Part shown: piece by piece, positions 52,255 to 60,018 of the stretch
Layout: every line of letters starts with the position of its first letter
Numbering within the stretch: the first letter of the stretch is position 1
Assembly: GCF_025907915.1 (NCBI RefSeq)
Contig: NZ_JAPAAF010000002.1
Location: 124,001 to 188,000 of the forward strand
Direction: 5' to 3'
Length of the DNA stretch: 64,000 nucleotides
DNA from: Gaoshiqia sediminis
GTDB taxonomy: Bacteria; Bacteroidota; Bacteroidia; Bacteroidales; Prolixibacteraceae
Translations under genes and position numbers: made by a program
Notes under the pieces: generated by a model
What the model saw: the letters and a program-made list of their open reading frames with translations, nothing else
Database searches by the model: none
What the model was told of the DNA's origin: nothing

Positions 52255-53072
52255 TCAATCACTTTCACTTTCATTTTCAAATCGGTTTTGGGCCGGTCAA
52301 ACTGGTCCGTCTCTGTGGTAGCCAATTTATCCAGCACGTCCAGTCCTTCTACTACTTCGCCAAAAACCGTGTAGTTCATATCCAGCGACGGATAACCACC
52401 AATCGACGTGTAAATATTTCGTTTGGCCTCATCGATTTTAAAAGGTGGTAAGGCAGCAATTTCTTTTTCGGCTGCTTCGCGTATCTCCGCCACCCTCACG
52501 GCAAACTTATCCTGGTCACCAGCTTGGCGCAGTTGGTTCAGTTCCTGCTGATGCTGCACGAAATATTTCCGGTGTACGTCCTGCGCCCGTCGTGCATTTA
52601 GCTGCATTTCGAGCGAATCCAAGGCGCCGTTGGTAAAAACCGTTCCCTGCACAATATAGAATTGCGAGCCGGAAGACCGTTTTTCCGGATTTTGCTGATC
52701 GCCTTGCCGGGCAGCGGCCAGCGCCCCTTTCTTGTGGAAAAGCGCCGGGTTAATCTCTGCCGGGAGCGTGTAACCCGGGTCGCCGCCTCCCAACCGTTGT
52801 CCGGGCTGTGCGTTTTTCGATGCGGGATCGCCCCCTTGTACCATGAAGTTTTTGATGACGCGGTGAAAAAGCAATCCGTTGTAAAATCCTTCGCGTGCCA
52901 GTTTCAGAAAATTATCGCGGTGTTGGGGCGTTTCGTCGTATAGTTTAAGGATGATATCGCCAAATTCTGTTTCAATTTTTACCTGCACGTCTGTTTCTTT
53001 TGTTTCGGTATTTCCGCAGGAAAGGTTGAAAAACAAAGCCAGCAGCAAGATGGTTCCAATCAGTTTGTTCAT
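52251..53072 (-). CDS. Lipoprotein cyclophilin-type peptidyl-prolyl isomerase
   Basis: A PPIase of about 273 residues with lipobox LALFFNLSC (Cys near residue 17), so it is anchored in the envelope. The active-site segment FHRVIKNFMVQGGDP is fully conserved, followed by GSQFYIVQGTVF, a charged insert (HQQELNQLRQAGDQDKF region) and NYTVFGEVVEGLDV. The frame extends to a GTG at 53090, but that codon overlaps the predicted promoter; ATG 53072 (MNKLIGTILL) is preferred. First gene of the three-cyclophilin operon. Confidence 0.9.
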   Translation of the reverse strand: MNKLIGTILLLALFFNLSCGNTETKETDVQVKIETEFGDIILKLYDETPQHRDNFLKLAREGFYNGLLFHRVIKNFMVQGGDPASKNAQPGQRLGGGDPGYTLPAEINPALFHKKGALAAARQGDQQNPEKRSSGSQFYIVQGTVFTNGALDSLEMQLNARRAQDVHRKYFVQHQQELNQLRQAGDQDKFAVRVAEIREAAEKEIAALPPFKIDEAKRNIYTSIGGYPSLDMNYTVFGEVVEGLDVLDKLATTETDQFDRPKTDLKMKVKVIE

Positions 53073-53089
53073 AAAATTTTGCATTTCCA

Positions 53090-53097
53090 CAAATATA
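53090..53097 (-). promoter_or_regulatory. -7 box of the cyclophilin operon
   Basis: TATATTTG on the minus strand fits TAnnTTTG and gives a start of about 10-14 nt before the ATG at 53072. This favours that ATG over the upstream GTG. Confidence 0.5.
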
Positions 53098-53311
53098 AGT
53101 ACTGTGATGTGTTTTATGTCATTTTTCGGGCCTTCAATATACTGAGATTATAGCGATCATGAAAATAATAGGCAGGTCTGCTACCATAATCATGCTGTCA
53201 GGCCGTAAAAGCCGGACTTATTTTTTGAAAATCAATCCTGAAAATTTTCCGATGAAGCTGGTTCAGCAGAAAACAATTAATTTTGAAAAATGGAAAACAC
53301 AAATCCTGCAT

Positions 53312-53857
53312 ATGAATGAACTGGTAGTGAATGAGTTTATCCGATTGGAACGTATCAAATATTCCCACGCGTTTCAAGTGTTTCAGGCAATTGACCGGAA
53401 CCGGGAGTTTCTTTTGCCCTGGTTGCCTTTTGTGGCGATGACCTGCACACAAGAGGATACCGAAGCGTTTATCCGGTCGGTGATGGCATCTACGGTTTCG
53501 GGGAAAGAAGATGTTTTTGTGATTTGGTACCAGGATCAGTTTGCCGGGCTGATTGGCCTGAAAGATACCGATCATATCAACCTCAAAACCGAAATTGGAT
53601 ATTGGCTTATTGAAGCGCTGGTAGGAAGGGGAATTATGACACGGGCAACGCGAACCTTGATTGGTTTTGTGTTTGATACGATGAATATGAACCGGGTGCA
53701 AATTAAATGCGGTGTAGGAAATGATAAAAGTGCTGCCATCCCCAAGCGACTGGGTTTTCGGTTTGAAGGAGTTGAACGGGCCGGCGAAAAGCACCAAGAC
53801 CGTTTTATCGACCTGGAAGTTTACAGTTTGTTAAAGTCGGAATGGAAAAATCACTAA
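53312..53857 (+). CDS. GNAT-family N-acetyltransferase (RimJ/RimL-like)
   Basis: An acetyltransferase of about 181 residues. The frame is open from 53159, but the first 51 residues are unlike the family; ATG 53312 (MNELVVNEFIRLERIK) gives the usual start. The acetyl-CoA region shows GYWLIEALVGRGIMTRATRTLIGFVFDTMNMNRVQIKC and NDKSAAIPKRLGFRFEGVER, as in RimJ/RimL-type enzymes. Substrate (protein N-terminus, antibiotic or small amine) unknown. Single gene, divergent from the cyclophilin operon. Confidence 0.85.
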   Translation: MNELVVNEFIRLERIKYSHAFQVFQAIDRNREFLLPWLPFVAMTCTQEDTEAFIRSVMASTVSGKEDVFVIWYQDQFAGLIGLKDTDHINLKTEIGYWLIEALVGRGIMTRATRTLIGFVFDTMNMNRVQIKCGVGNDKSAAIPKRLGFRFEGVERAGEKHQDRFIDLEVYSLLKSEWKNH

Positions 53858-54048
53858 ATCGTTCAACTATCACTTTGTTCAATAGTCCTCAATAATTCTT
53901 TCATTTTGATAATTTTATGGCTTGCTCTTGATGTTTTATGGCGGGCGAGTGATCAACTGTCACATTTTGCGCCTTTTAAGTCCTGTTAATATATGTAAAG
54001 GTGTAAACTTTTATTCATTAGAACCGTTTAATGTTTTGTTCGATTTTT

Positions 54049-54056
54049 TAATTTTG
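54049..54056 (+). promoter_or_regulatory. -7 box of the acyl-carrier-like gene
   Basis: TAATTTTG fits TAnnTTTG; predicted leader about 58 nt before ATG 54120. Confidence 0.4.
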
Positions 54057-54119
54057 ACCCGATCTATTTAAGCAGAAAACCAGAAAACGTGTAAGTTGTA
54101 CGTTAATTTTTTAGCCACT

Positions 54120-54356
54120 ATGGAAAACAGAACACTCAGAAGAACTTTGTACCGAGTATTAAGGAAAACAGGAGTTTCGAGAACCGATATCGAACTGGAT
54201 GCTTCTTTTCAGGAAGATTTGAAATTTGATCAGGTTGATTGGGCCTTGTTCCTGTATTATCTCGAAGACTCTTTTAATATTAATATTGACGACAATGATG
54301 TGTCAAGATTATTTCAGGTAAAAGATTCCTTGGACCTGGTCAAAAATATCGCATAA
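54120..54356 (+). CDS. Acyl carrier protein-like protein lacking the phosphopantetheine serine
   Basis: A 78-residue cytoplasmic protein with the four-helix ACP pattern (ASFQEDLKFDQVDWALFLYYLEDSFNINIDDND in pieces). At the site where ACPs have D-S-L-D, this protein has Asp-37, Gln-38, Val-39, Asp-40, so there is no serine to carry the phosphopantetheine arm. The acidic helix II that docks partner enzymes is mostly kept. A DSLD occurs at residues 69-72 but in the wrong helix. It may be a regulatory or structural ACP mimic. It stands alone with its own terminator. A start at 54096 would add eight residues. Confidence 0.7.
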   Translation: MENRTLRRTLYRVLRKTGVSRTDIELDASFQEDLKFDQVDWALFLYYLEDSFNINIDDNDVSRLFQVKDSLDLVKNIA

Positions 54357-54382
54357 AGGGGATATTTGATTGGTTTATTTCT

Positions 54383-54412
54383 AAGGGCATTTCGGAAGGA
54401 ATGCCTTTTTTT
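54383..54412 (+). terminator. Intrinsic terminator of the acyl-carrier-like gene
   Basis: AAGGGCATT and AATGCCTTT arms around TCGGAAGG, followed by a run of T. Confidence 0.82.
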
Positions 54413-54491
54413 ATGTATTCCGGCTGAATTTTTTGCTTTCGTTCGGGGAATTCTGTTTAACTTTAAAAGAAACTTAAAAACTTAGTGTATT

Positions 54492-55304
54492 ATGGAAATG
54501 ATTGAAAGCTTCTCTACCTGGATTACCGGAATTGTTGTTACCTATGGGGTGAAATTCCTTGTGGCACTTGTTGTCCTGTTTATTGGTCTGTGGGTAATTC
54601 GAATGATTACCAAGGCAATGAGCCGGGTTATGGAGAAAAAGAATGTGGATGCTTCGCTGCGTGGATTTTTGAACAGCCTTACCGGAATTTTGCTGAAAGC
54701 CATGTTGTTTATCACCGTCATCAGCATGATGGGAATTCAGATGACATCTTTTGTGGCCCTTCTTGGTGCGGCCGGTTTGGCAGTTGGTATGGCCTTGTCG
54801 GGGACACTGCAGAACTTTGCCGGTGGAGTCATGATCCTGATATTTAAGCCGTTCAAGGTAGGTGATTACATCGAAGCTCAAGGCTACGCCGGTTCGGTTT
54901 CCGAGATACAGATTTTCATTACCGTGCTGAAAACACCTGATAATAAAACCATCATCATCCCGAACGGCGGACTTTCCACGGGATCCTTGATCAATTATTC
55001 CGCCGAAGAAAACCGCCGGGTTGACTTTTCGTTCGGCATCGCTTATGGCGACGATTATGACAAGGCCAAGTCGCTTCTGTTGAAATTAATCAAGCTGGAT
55101 TCTCGCATCCTGGCAGATCCTGAACCATTTGTAGCCCTCGGCCAACTAGCCGACAGCTCGGTGAACATTACCGTTCGTGTGTGGGTGAATAGTTCAGACT
55201 ACTGGGGAGTCTTCTTCGATATGAATGAAACGGTTTACAAAGAATTTGAGAAGAATGGGATGCACATTCCGTTTCCACAGTTGGATGTTCACCTTCAAAA
55301 ATAA
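54492..55304 (+). CDS. mscS: Small-conductance mechanosensitive channel (MscS family)
   Basis: A 270-residue inner-membrane channel that opens under osmotic downshock. Three membrane helices are seen, the third being the pore helix in GAAGLAVGMALSGTLQNFAGGVMILIFKPF with its Gly/Ala pattern. The cytoplasmic part starts with VGDYIEAQGYAGSVSEIQIFIT and IIIPNGGLSTGSLINYS. Length and layout match E. coli MscS. A DUF3078 barrel gene follows 5 bp later, so they are co-transcribed. Confidence 0.92.
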   Translation: MEMIESFSTWITGIVVTYGVKFLVALVVLFIGLWVIRMITKAMSRVMEKKNVDASLRGFLNSLTGILLKAMLFITVISMMGIQMTSFVALLGAAGLAVGMALSGTLQNFAGGVMILIFKPFKVGDYIEAQGYAGSVSEIQIFITVLKTPDNKTIIIPNGGLSTGSLINYSAEENRRVDFSFGIAYGDDYDKAKSLLLKLIKLDSRILADPEPFVALGQLADSSVNITVRVWVNSSDYWGVFFDMNETVYKEFEKNGMHIPFPQLDVHLQK

Positions 55305-55309
55305 ACACC

Positions 55310-56194
55310 ATGAAAAAATTTCTGATGGCCCTTTTTTGTATGCCGTTGCTGGCAGGTGCACAAGCGCCTGCCGATTCGGTTAAGGTTTGGAAAACAGGGG
55401 GATTCGCTTCTCTGAGCTTTACACAAGTATCGCTCTCGAACTGGGTGGCTGGTGGAAAAAGTTCGGCATCGGGAACCTTGCTGATCAGCACATTTGCCAA
55501 CTACCAGAAGGACCGGATTAGTTGGGAAAACTCACTTGATATGGGCTATGGCATTCTGAAAGAGGGAAGCGAAGATTACATTAAATCGGATGATAAAATT
55601 GATTTCAATTCAAAAATTGGTTTGAAATCGGGTGGAAATATTTTTTATTCGGCTTTGTTCAATTTCAGGTCGCAGTTTACCAACGGTTATAATTATCCCG
55701 ATCGCGACAATCCGATTTCGCGGTTTTTGGCTCCCGGATATTTCACGTTGGCACTGGGGGCCGATTACAAACCCAATGATCAATTCTCGTTGTTTGTTTC
55801 ACCATTGACCGGTAAATTAACCGTTGTCACGGATGATGAATTGTCGGACCAAGGTGCATTTGGGGTTGATATCGGAAAGAAAAGCCGGTCTGAAATGGGC
55901 GCTTTCCTGAAGGCACAGTTTAAAACGGAAGTGGTAAAAAATGTCAATCTGGAAACCAAAGCGGACTTTTTCTCCAATTATCTCGACAAGCCGGGTAATA
56001 TTGACATTCATTGGGATGTCATGATCAACATGAAAATCAACGATTACCTGTCGGCCAATGTGGTGACCAATTTGATTTATGATGACGACGTAAAAGTACC
56101 GATTGATGACAACAACGACGGGATTGCCGAACGAAGCGGTTCGAGGGTACAATTTAAGGAACTTTTTGGTGTTGGATTGAACCTGAAATTTTAG
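55310..56194 (+). CDS. DUF3078 outer-membrane protein
   Basis: A 294-residue exported protein with signal peptide (MKKFLMALFCMPLLAGAQ) and repeated amphipathic strands ending in GLNLKF, as in an outer-membrane barrel. The start of the mature part (VWKTGGFASLSFTQVSLSNWVAGGKSSASG) is the conserved block of DUF3078, a Bacteroidota family of unknown function. It begins 5 bp after mscS, which hints at a role in envelope or osmotic stress, but this is only context. Confidence 0.85.
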   Translation: MKKFLMALFCMPLLAGAQAPADSVKVWKTGGFASLSFTQVSLSNWVAGGKSSASGTLLISTFANYQKDRISWENSLDMGYGILKEGSEDYIKSDDKIDFNSKIGLKSGGNIFYSALFNFRSQFTNGYNYPDRDNPISRFLAPGYFTLALGADYKPNDQFSLFVSPLTGKLTVVTDDELSDQGAFGVDIGKKSRSEMGAFLKAQFKTEVVKNVNLETKADFFSNYLDKPGNIDIHWDVMINMKINDYLSANVVTNLIYDDDVKVPIDDNNDGIAERSGSRVQFKELFGVGLNLKF

Positions 56195-56299
56195 CTTTTC
56201 AAAAAAACACGAAAATGGCCAAAAACATATCGTTCATGAGCTGGGAGTAGGGGTTTCATGCAAAAATAGGGGGTGTTCATACAATAGTGCGTAAAAAAT

Positions 56300-56331
56300 T
56301 TGAAGGATTGGAAGTGAATGAATTACCTTTG
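56300..56331 (+). promoter_or_regulatory. Full Bacteroidota-type promoter of a putative small RNA
   Basis: TTG (56300-56302) and TACCTTTG (56324-56331), separated by 21 bp, fit the -33/-7 pair of the major Bacteroidota sigma factor. It is one of the best-formed promoters in the window, yet no gene follows on this strand. Confidence 0.6.
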
Positions 56332-56337
56332 GAGTGC

Positions 56338-56441
56338 GATTGAAATTTACTACCATTAGTAATTAAAATCAGTTTATTTTCTTTCATTCCACCTTCACAC
56401 AAGCATTCCAAGCCGGCGGGGTCTCTGCCGGCTTATTTTAT
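56338..56441 (+). ncRNA. Putative orphan small RNA (~100 nt)
   Basis: Between the promoter at 56300-56331 and the plus-strand terminator at 56410-56441 lies about 100 bp without a credible reading frame. It contains the hairpin TTACTA-CCAT-TAGTAA near 56348 and then an unpaired pyrimidine-rich stretch. The 3' end touches the stop of the convergent S4-domain gene, so it could also act on that message. I cannot match it to a known RNA family. Confidence 0.5.
56410..56441 (+). terminator. Terminator of the putative small RNA
   Basis: AAGCCGGC and GCCGGCTT perfect arms around GGGGTCTCT, followed by ATTTTATTT on the plus strand. On the minus strand no T-run follows. Confidence 0.7.
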
Positions 56442-56647
56442 TTCACCATAATGATCACATGTTCGTCAAATACCAATTTGTCGCCTTTGCGGATTTTGGC
56501 CCGTTTTCGGAATTCCACTTCGCCGTTCAGTTTCACCAGTCCGTCTTCGACAACCAGTTTGGCCTGCCCGCCCGATTCCACCAGCCGGAGGAGTTTGAGC
56601 AGTTTGATCAGTTCGATGTATTCGGTTTGCAGTTCAAATTCAATCAT
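56438..56647 (-). CDS. Small S4-domain RNA-binding protein
   Basis: A 69-residue protein that is a single S4 domain (IELIKLLKLLRLVESGGQAKLVVEDGLVKLNGEVEFRKRAKIRKGDKL in pieces), like YbcJ of E. coli, which binds RNA and may touch ribosome or tRNA. Normal length for the family. It follows the YjbR-like gene after 9 bp and probably shares its message. Confidence 0.88.
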   Translation of the reverse strand: MIEFELQTEYIELIKLLKLLRLVESGGQAKLVVEDGLVKLNGEVEFRKRAKIRKGDKLVFDEHVIIMVK

Positions 56648-56656
56648 CAGTCGGAT

Positions 56657-57010
56657 TTAAAGGTTTGCCAATTGGTCTTTTTGTGTTTTGGTCAGTTTTT
56701 CTGCCACCAAATTGTACGAGTGGTCAATCCAGCTTTCGATCAGCCGGTCGTTTACCGAGCCATTAATGAGTACTGTGTTCCAGTGTTTTTTATTCATGTG
56801 ATAACCGGGTAGTACGCAAGAATACGATTCGCGCAGCTCAACTGCCGTTTCCGGGTCGCATTTCAGGTTTACTGTCAAATCGTCCTCCAAATCAGTAAGG
56901 GCAAATATTTTCCCCATCACCTTAAAAACCAAGGTGGTTTCGTCGAATGGAAACTCCTCGGTAACACCCTTTTTCGAAACGCAATAATTTCGTAGCTCCT
57001 CAATGTTCAT
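56657..57010 (-). CDS. MmcQ/YjbR-family protein
   Basis: A 117-residue cytoplasmic protein with the family pattern LRNYCVSKKGVTEEFPFDETTLVFKVMGKIFAL in pieces, LKCDPETAVELRESY and PGYHMNKKHWNTV. The fold (CyaY-like) is known and DNA binding has been suggested for YjbR, without clear function. It lies between YraN and S4-domain genes on the same strand, probably one operon. Confidence 0.88.
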   Translation of the reverse strand: MNIEELRNYCVSKKGVTEEFPFDETTLVFKVMGKIFALTDLEDDLTVNLKCDPETAVELRESYSCVLPGYHMNKKHWNTVLINGSVNDRLIESWIDHSYNLVAEKLTKTQKDQLANL

Positions 57011-57051
57011 ACGGAAATGCTTTGGGTCAAAAATAACGATAATTCCCGATT

Positions 57052-57414
57052 TCAGGCAGTAGGATAAAAAGCATCCTTAAAATGTTCCAGTTCAAAGTTT
57101 TGTCCGTAAAAGATGATGGAAATTACATCAAAACGCGTGTCCAGCTTGCTGTCGGTTTTAAAAATGAAGGCCTCGGCAGCTTCCACAAGATACCGTATCT
57201 TTTTGTTGCTCACGGCCTCGGAAGGGTGCTCAAAAGTAGTACCCGTCCGCGATTTTACTTCTACAATCACCAACTCGTTGCCATCACGGGCAATGATGTC
57301 GATTTCGTAATGATGAAAATGCCAGTTGGTTTCCAACAGCTCGTAGCCGAGTGAACGTAAATGTTGGCGGGCAATTTCTTCGCCTTTGTCACCGATCTCT
57401 TTTTGAAGGCTCAT
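57052..57414 (-). CDS. YraN/UPF0102-family endonuclease-like protein
   Basis: A protein of about 120 residues. GDKGEEIARQHLRSLGYELLETNWHF followed by EIDIIARDGNELVIVEVKSRTG gives the PD-(D/E)xK nuclease-like core, with Asp, Glu and Lys in place. Function is not known in bacteria, though nuclease activity on branched or damaged DNA is suspected. The frame is open to 57465; ATG 57414 (MSLQKEIGDKGEE) gives the normal N-terminus. Confidence 0.88.
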   Translation of the reverse strand: MSLQKEIGDKGEEIARQHLRSLGYELLETNWHFHHYEIDIIARDGNELVIVEVKSRTGTTFEHPSEAVSNKKIRYLVEAAEAFIFKTDSKLDTRFDVISIIFYGQNFELEHFKDAFYPTA

Positions 57415-57551
57415 GGGTTTGTTTTTTGAAAGAAAGCAAGTTAATGTATTAACGCTCCGATTCAAATTTCGTAAATTTAATGGAAAACAAATTTCTTTCC
57501 TGATTGTCTTTTTAATTCAAACATTTGTTCTCCGTGAAAATTCATTCAGTC

Positions 57552-58787
57552 ATGATCAAATTTTTAGTCTTTTTCATCCTGTTGCTTCCCGGCTTTTTAG
57601 GTGCACAGGAAAAACGGCTGCTGCTTTCCCACGCGGTAGATTCGGCCCTGATGAACCACCCCGGTCTCAATCAGGCACGTGCCGTTCTGGTGCAAAAAGA
57701 AAACGAGTGGCGCACGTTGACTGGCATCGAAGCGCCTGAAATCAGCTATTTCGAGGAAGGAATCGATAGCAAGGCAGCCAAGCCTTTTGAGGAAAGACGC
57801 TGGACAATTTCCCAAACAGTTGATTTTCCGCTGACCACTATTTACCGGTTGAAAGCTGTCAGGCAAGAAGCCGAGGCGTTGAGTTACCGCATCCGGGCGA
57901 TGGAAAATGAGCTTAAGTCGGAGGTGAAATCGCGTTACGTGGAGGTGCTTTATGCCTTGTATCTGCAGGACTTGGGAAAGCAACAAAAGAAATTGGCGGA
58001 CGAATTATACAATGCTGTTTATACTCGCTTTGAAACGGGCATCGGAAACGGAATGGATTTGCTGAATGCCGAGTTACAGGTGGCCGAGGCCGAAAATTCG
58101 CTCAGCGAAGCAGAACGTTTGCTGCATTTGGCGCGTTACAGCCTGTTTTATTTGATGGGGCTCGAGGTGCCCGCGATCAGCTACGACATTCAGTTTGCTG
58201 ATAGCCTGAGCAGCACGGCCGTTGAAATTGACCAAATCCTGGCACTTTCAGTCTTGCACGAACAGCCAGCCTATACGGCTGCCCTGCATGAATATCAGGC
58301 ATCACAATACAAATTAAAAGAGGCCAAAAGCAACCTCCTACCCGATATTCGTTTCAACCTGTACCGGCAAAATTATGGCGACGGATTTAATTATAATGGA
58401 TTTGAAGTGGGGCTCAGCTTACCGGTTTGGCTGCCTTTCGGGCAAAAGGGGAAAATCAGGATGGCCGAAGCCCGGCAGACCGAAATTGAATGGCAGCAAA
58501 AAGACATTGAGTTGGAAATGAAGCAGAAAATTGAACATGCCTGGCATGGCTACATCAGCAGTAAGCAAATAATTGACCGCTACCAGCAAATCATGAGCGG
58601 CAAATCGCAGAAGTTGCAGCAGTTGAGTCTGGAAGCATTCCGGCTGGGCGAGATTGATCTGCTCAACCTGATCAACGCGCAACAAACCTTCTTATCCAAT
58701 CAGAAGCAATACCTCGTGGCCTTGCGCGATTATTACCTCGAACTGGTTCAGTTGGAGAAATTTCTGAACAAAGAATTAGTGTATTAA
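57552..58787 (+). CDS. czcC: TolC-family outer-membrane efflux protein (CzcC/CusC-like)
   Basis: An outer-membrane channel of about 411 residues, first of a three-gene metal efflux operon. The signal peptide starts at ATG 57552 (MIKFLVFFILLLPGFLGAQ); the frame is open to 57525. Two long helical repeats typical of TolC are seen (LLSHAVDSALMNHPGLNQARAVLVQKENEW; LQVAEAENSLSEAERLLHLARY), each followed by strand pairs. It would form the exit duct for the pump below. The next gene follows after 13 bp. Confidence 0.87.
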   Translation: MIKFLVFFILLLPGFLGAQEKRLLLSHAVDSALMNHPGLNQARAVLVQKENEWRTLTGIEAPEISYFEEGIDSKAAKPFEERRWTISQTVDFPLTTIYRLKAVRQEAEALSYRIRAMENELKSEVKSRYVEVLYALYLQDLGKQQKKLADELYNAVYTRFETGIGNGMDLLNAELQVAEAENSLSEAERLLHLARYSLFYLMGLEVPAISYDIQFADSLSSTAVEIDQILALSVLHEQPAYTAALHEYQASQYKLKEAKSNLLPDIRFNLYRQNYGDGFNYNGFEVGLSLPVWLPFGQKGKIRMAEARQTEIEWQQKDIELEMKQKIEHAWHGYISSKQIIDRYQQIMSGKSQKLQQLSLEAFRLGEIDLLNLINAQQTFLSNQKQYLVALRDYYLELVQLEKFLNKELVY

Positions 58788-58800
58788 AACGATAAGCACC

Positions 58801-60000
58801 ATGACAACATTGAAAGAATATTTAATGGTTATTCTCTTTTTGGGGCTTCCTCTGACTTGGGCTTCGTGCTCAGGCGGTGGAGATAAAGTAACCACCGGGG
58901 AGGTGCAGGAAACTCCTCCATCCGTCGCGGGGCCGAGCGAAGGCAAGCTGATTGTCCGCCTCACCGATAAGGAGAAAACGGAGTTGAACATTCAGACCGC
59001 CCGGGTTAGCAGCAGCATTCAGCAATACACGTTGCAGGCCCCCGGTGTTGTGTTTCCGGCGCCCAACCATGTCAGTATTATCAGTACGCCTGTTGACGGA
59101 CAGATTAGCGCCATTATGGTGCACGAAGGTCAATTGGTGCGGAAAGGCCAGGAACTCTTCAAAATTGAGAGCCTGGTGTTTGGGAACTTGGTTGCCGAAT
59201 ACCTGCAGGCCATTGCCGAAGAGAAGTTTCAGACCAGTCGGCTCGAACGGCTGAAGCAGTTGGTGGAGCAAACGATTAGCTCACGTTCGGAGCTGGAGCG
59301 TGCCATGTCGGATTTTCAGCGGGCGACGGCAGCTTCTATCTCTGCCTATGCGAAGTTGAAGGCCATCGGTGTGCCCGACCATGAAATTGAAGCGTTCAGC
59401 AATGCGGAGCAAATCGATCCCAGCCTGAAGATCCATGCCTCCATCAACGGAAGTTTCGACCAGCGCATGGTGGACCTGGGCCAGTCGGTGAATGCCCTGG
59501 AAAAATTGGGTCGCATAATCGATTTGGAGCAGGTACTCGTAAAAGGTTATCTGAGCCCGGCGGATGCCCGTTTTGTGAATCCCGGCGATAGTGTCACCAT
59601 TGCCCAACGGGAGGGAAGTAGCCTGAACCTGAAAGCCCGGATTTCATCGGTTAACCCCGGCCTCGATGAAGATAATCGCTCGGTGGTGGTCAACATCGAA
59701 ATTGTCCCCGAAAACAACTGGCCCCGGCCCGGTGAAAATGTCCGCCTCCAAATTAGCACCAGCTCGGTAGGCGAGGTGTTCGCCGTTCCGCTGCAAGCAG
59801 TGACCTACGACGGGAACCAAGCCATTGTGTTTGTTAAAATAGATGACCATACGTATGAAAAGCGGGCCGTGGACGTGTCGGAAATTCGCGACCGTTTTGC
59901 GATTGCTCAACACGGCATCAGCGATAATGAAGAGCTGGCCGTGTCGCAGGTTTTCAGCCTGAAAGCCCTCTCGCGCTACGAACTGATTGCAGAGGAATAA
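58801..60000 (+). CDS. czcB: RND efflux periplasmic adaptor (CzcB/CusB-like), lipoprotein
   Basis: A 399-residue membrane-fusion protein with a lipobox (LTWASC, Cys near residue 23). The lipoyl half-motifs are PVDGQISAIMVHEGQLVRKGQELFKI, the coiled-coil hairpin runs through KRLKQLVEQTISSRSELERAMSDFQRAT region, and the beta-barrel shows VKGYLSPADARFVNPGDSV. It bridges the inner-membrane pump and the TolC-like channel. No His-rich N-terminal metal-binding tail is visible. Confidence 0.9.
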   Translation: MTTLKEYLMVILFLGLPLTWASCSGGGDKVTTGEVQETPPSVAGPSEGKLIVRLTDKEKTELNIQTARVSSSIQQYTLQAPGVVFPAPNHVSIISTPVDGQISAIMVHEGQLVRKGQELFKIESLVFGNLVAEYLQAIAEEKFQTSRLERLKQLVEQTISSRSELERAMSDFQRATAASISAYAKLKAIGVPDHEIEAFSNAEQIDPSLKIHASINGSFDQRMVDLGQSVNALEKLGRIIDLEQVLVKGYLSPADARFVNPGDSVTIAQREGSSLNLKARISSVNPGLDEDNRSVVVNIEIVPENNWPRPGENVRLQISTSSVGEVFAVPLQAVTYDGNQAIVFVKIDDHTYEKRAVDVSEIRDRFAIAQHGISDNEELAVSQVFSLKALSRYELIAEE

Positions 60001-60018
60001 CCGTCAAACCCGAAAAAC

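Noticed and set aside
54186-54356. The DSLD at residues 69-72 of the acyl-carrier-like protein as phosphopantetheine site
   Set aside because: It lies in the last helix region after the VKD turn, not at the start of helix II where the carrier serine is found in ACPs.
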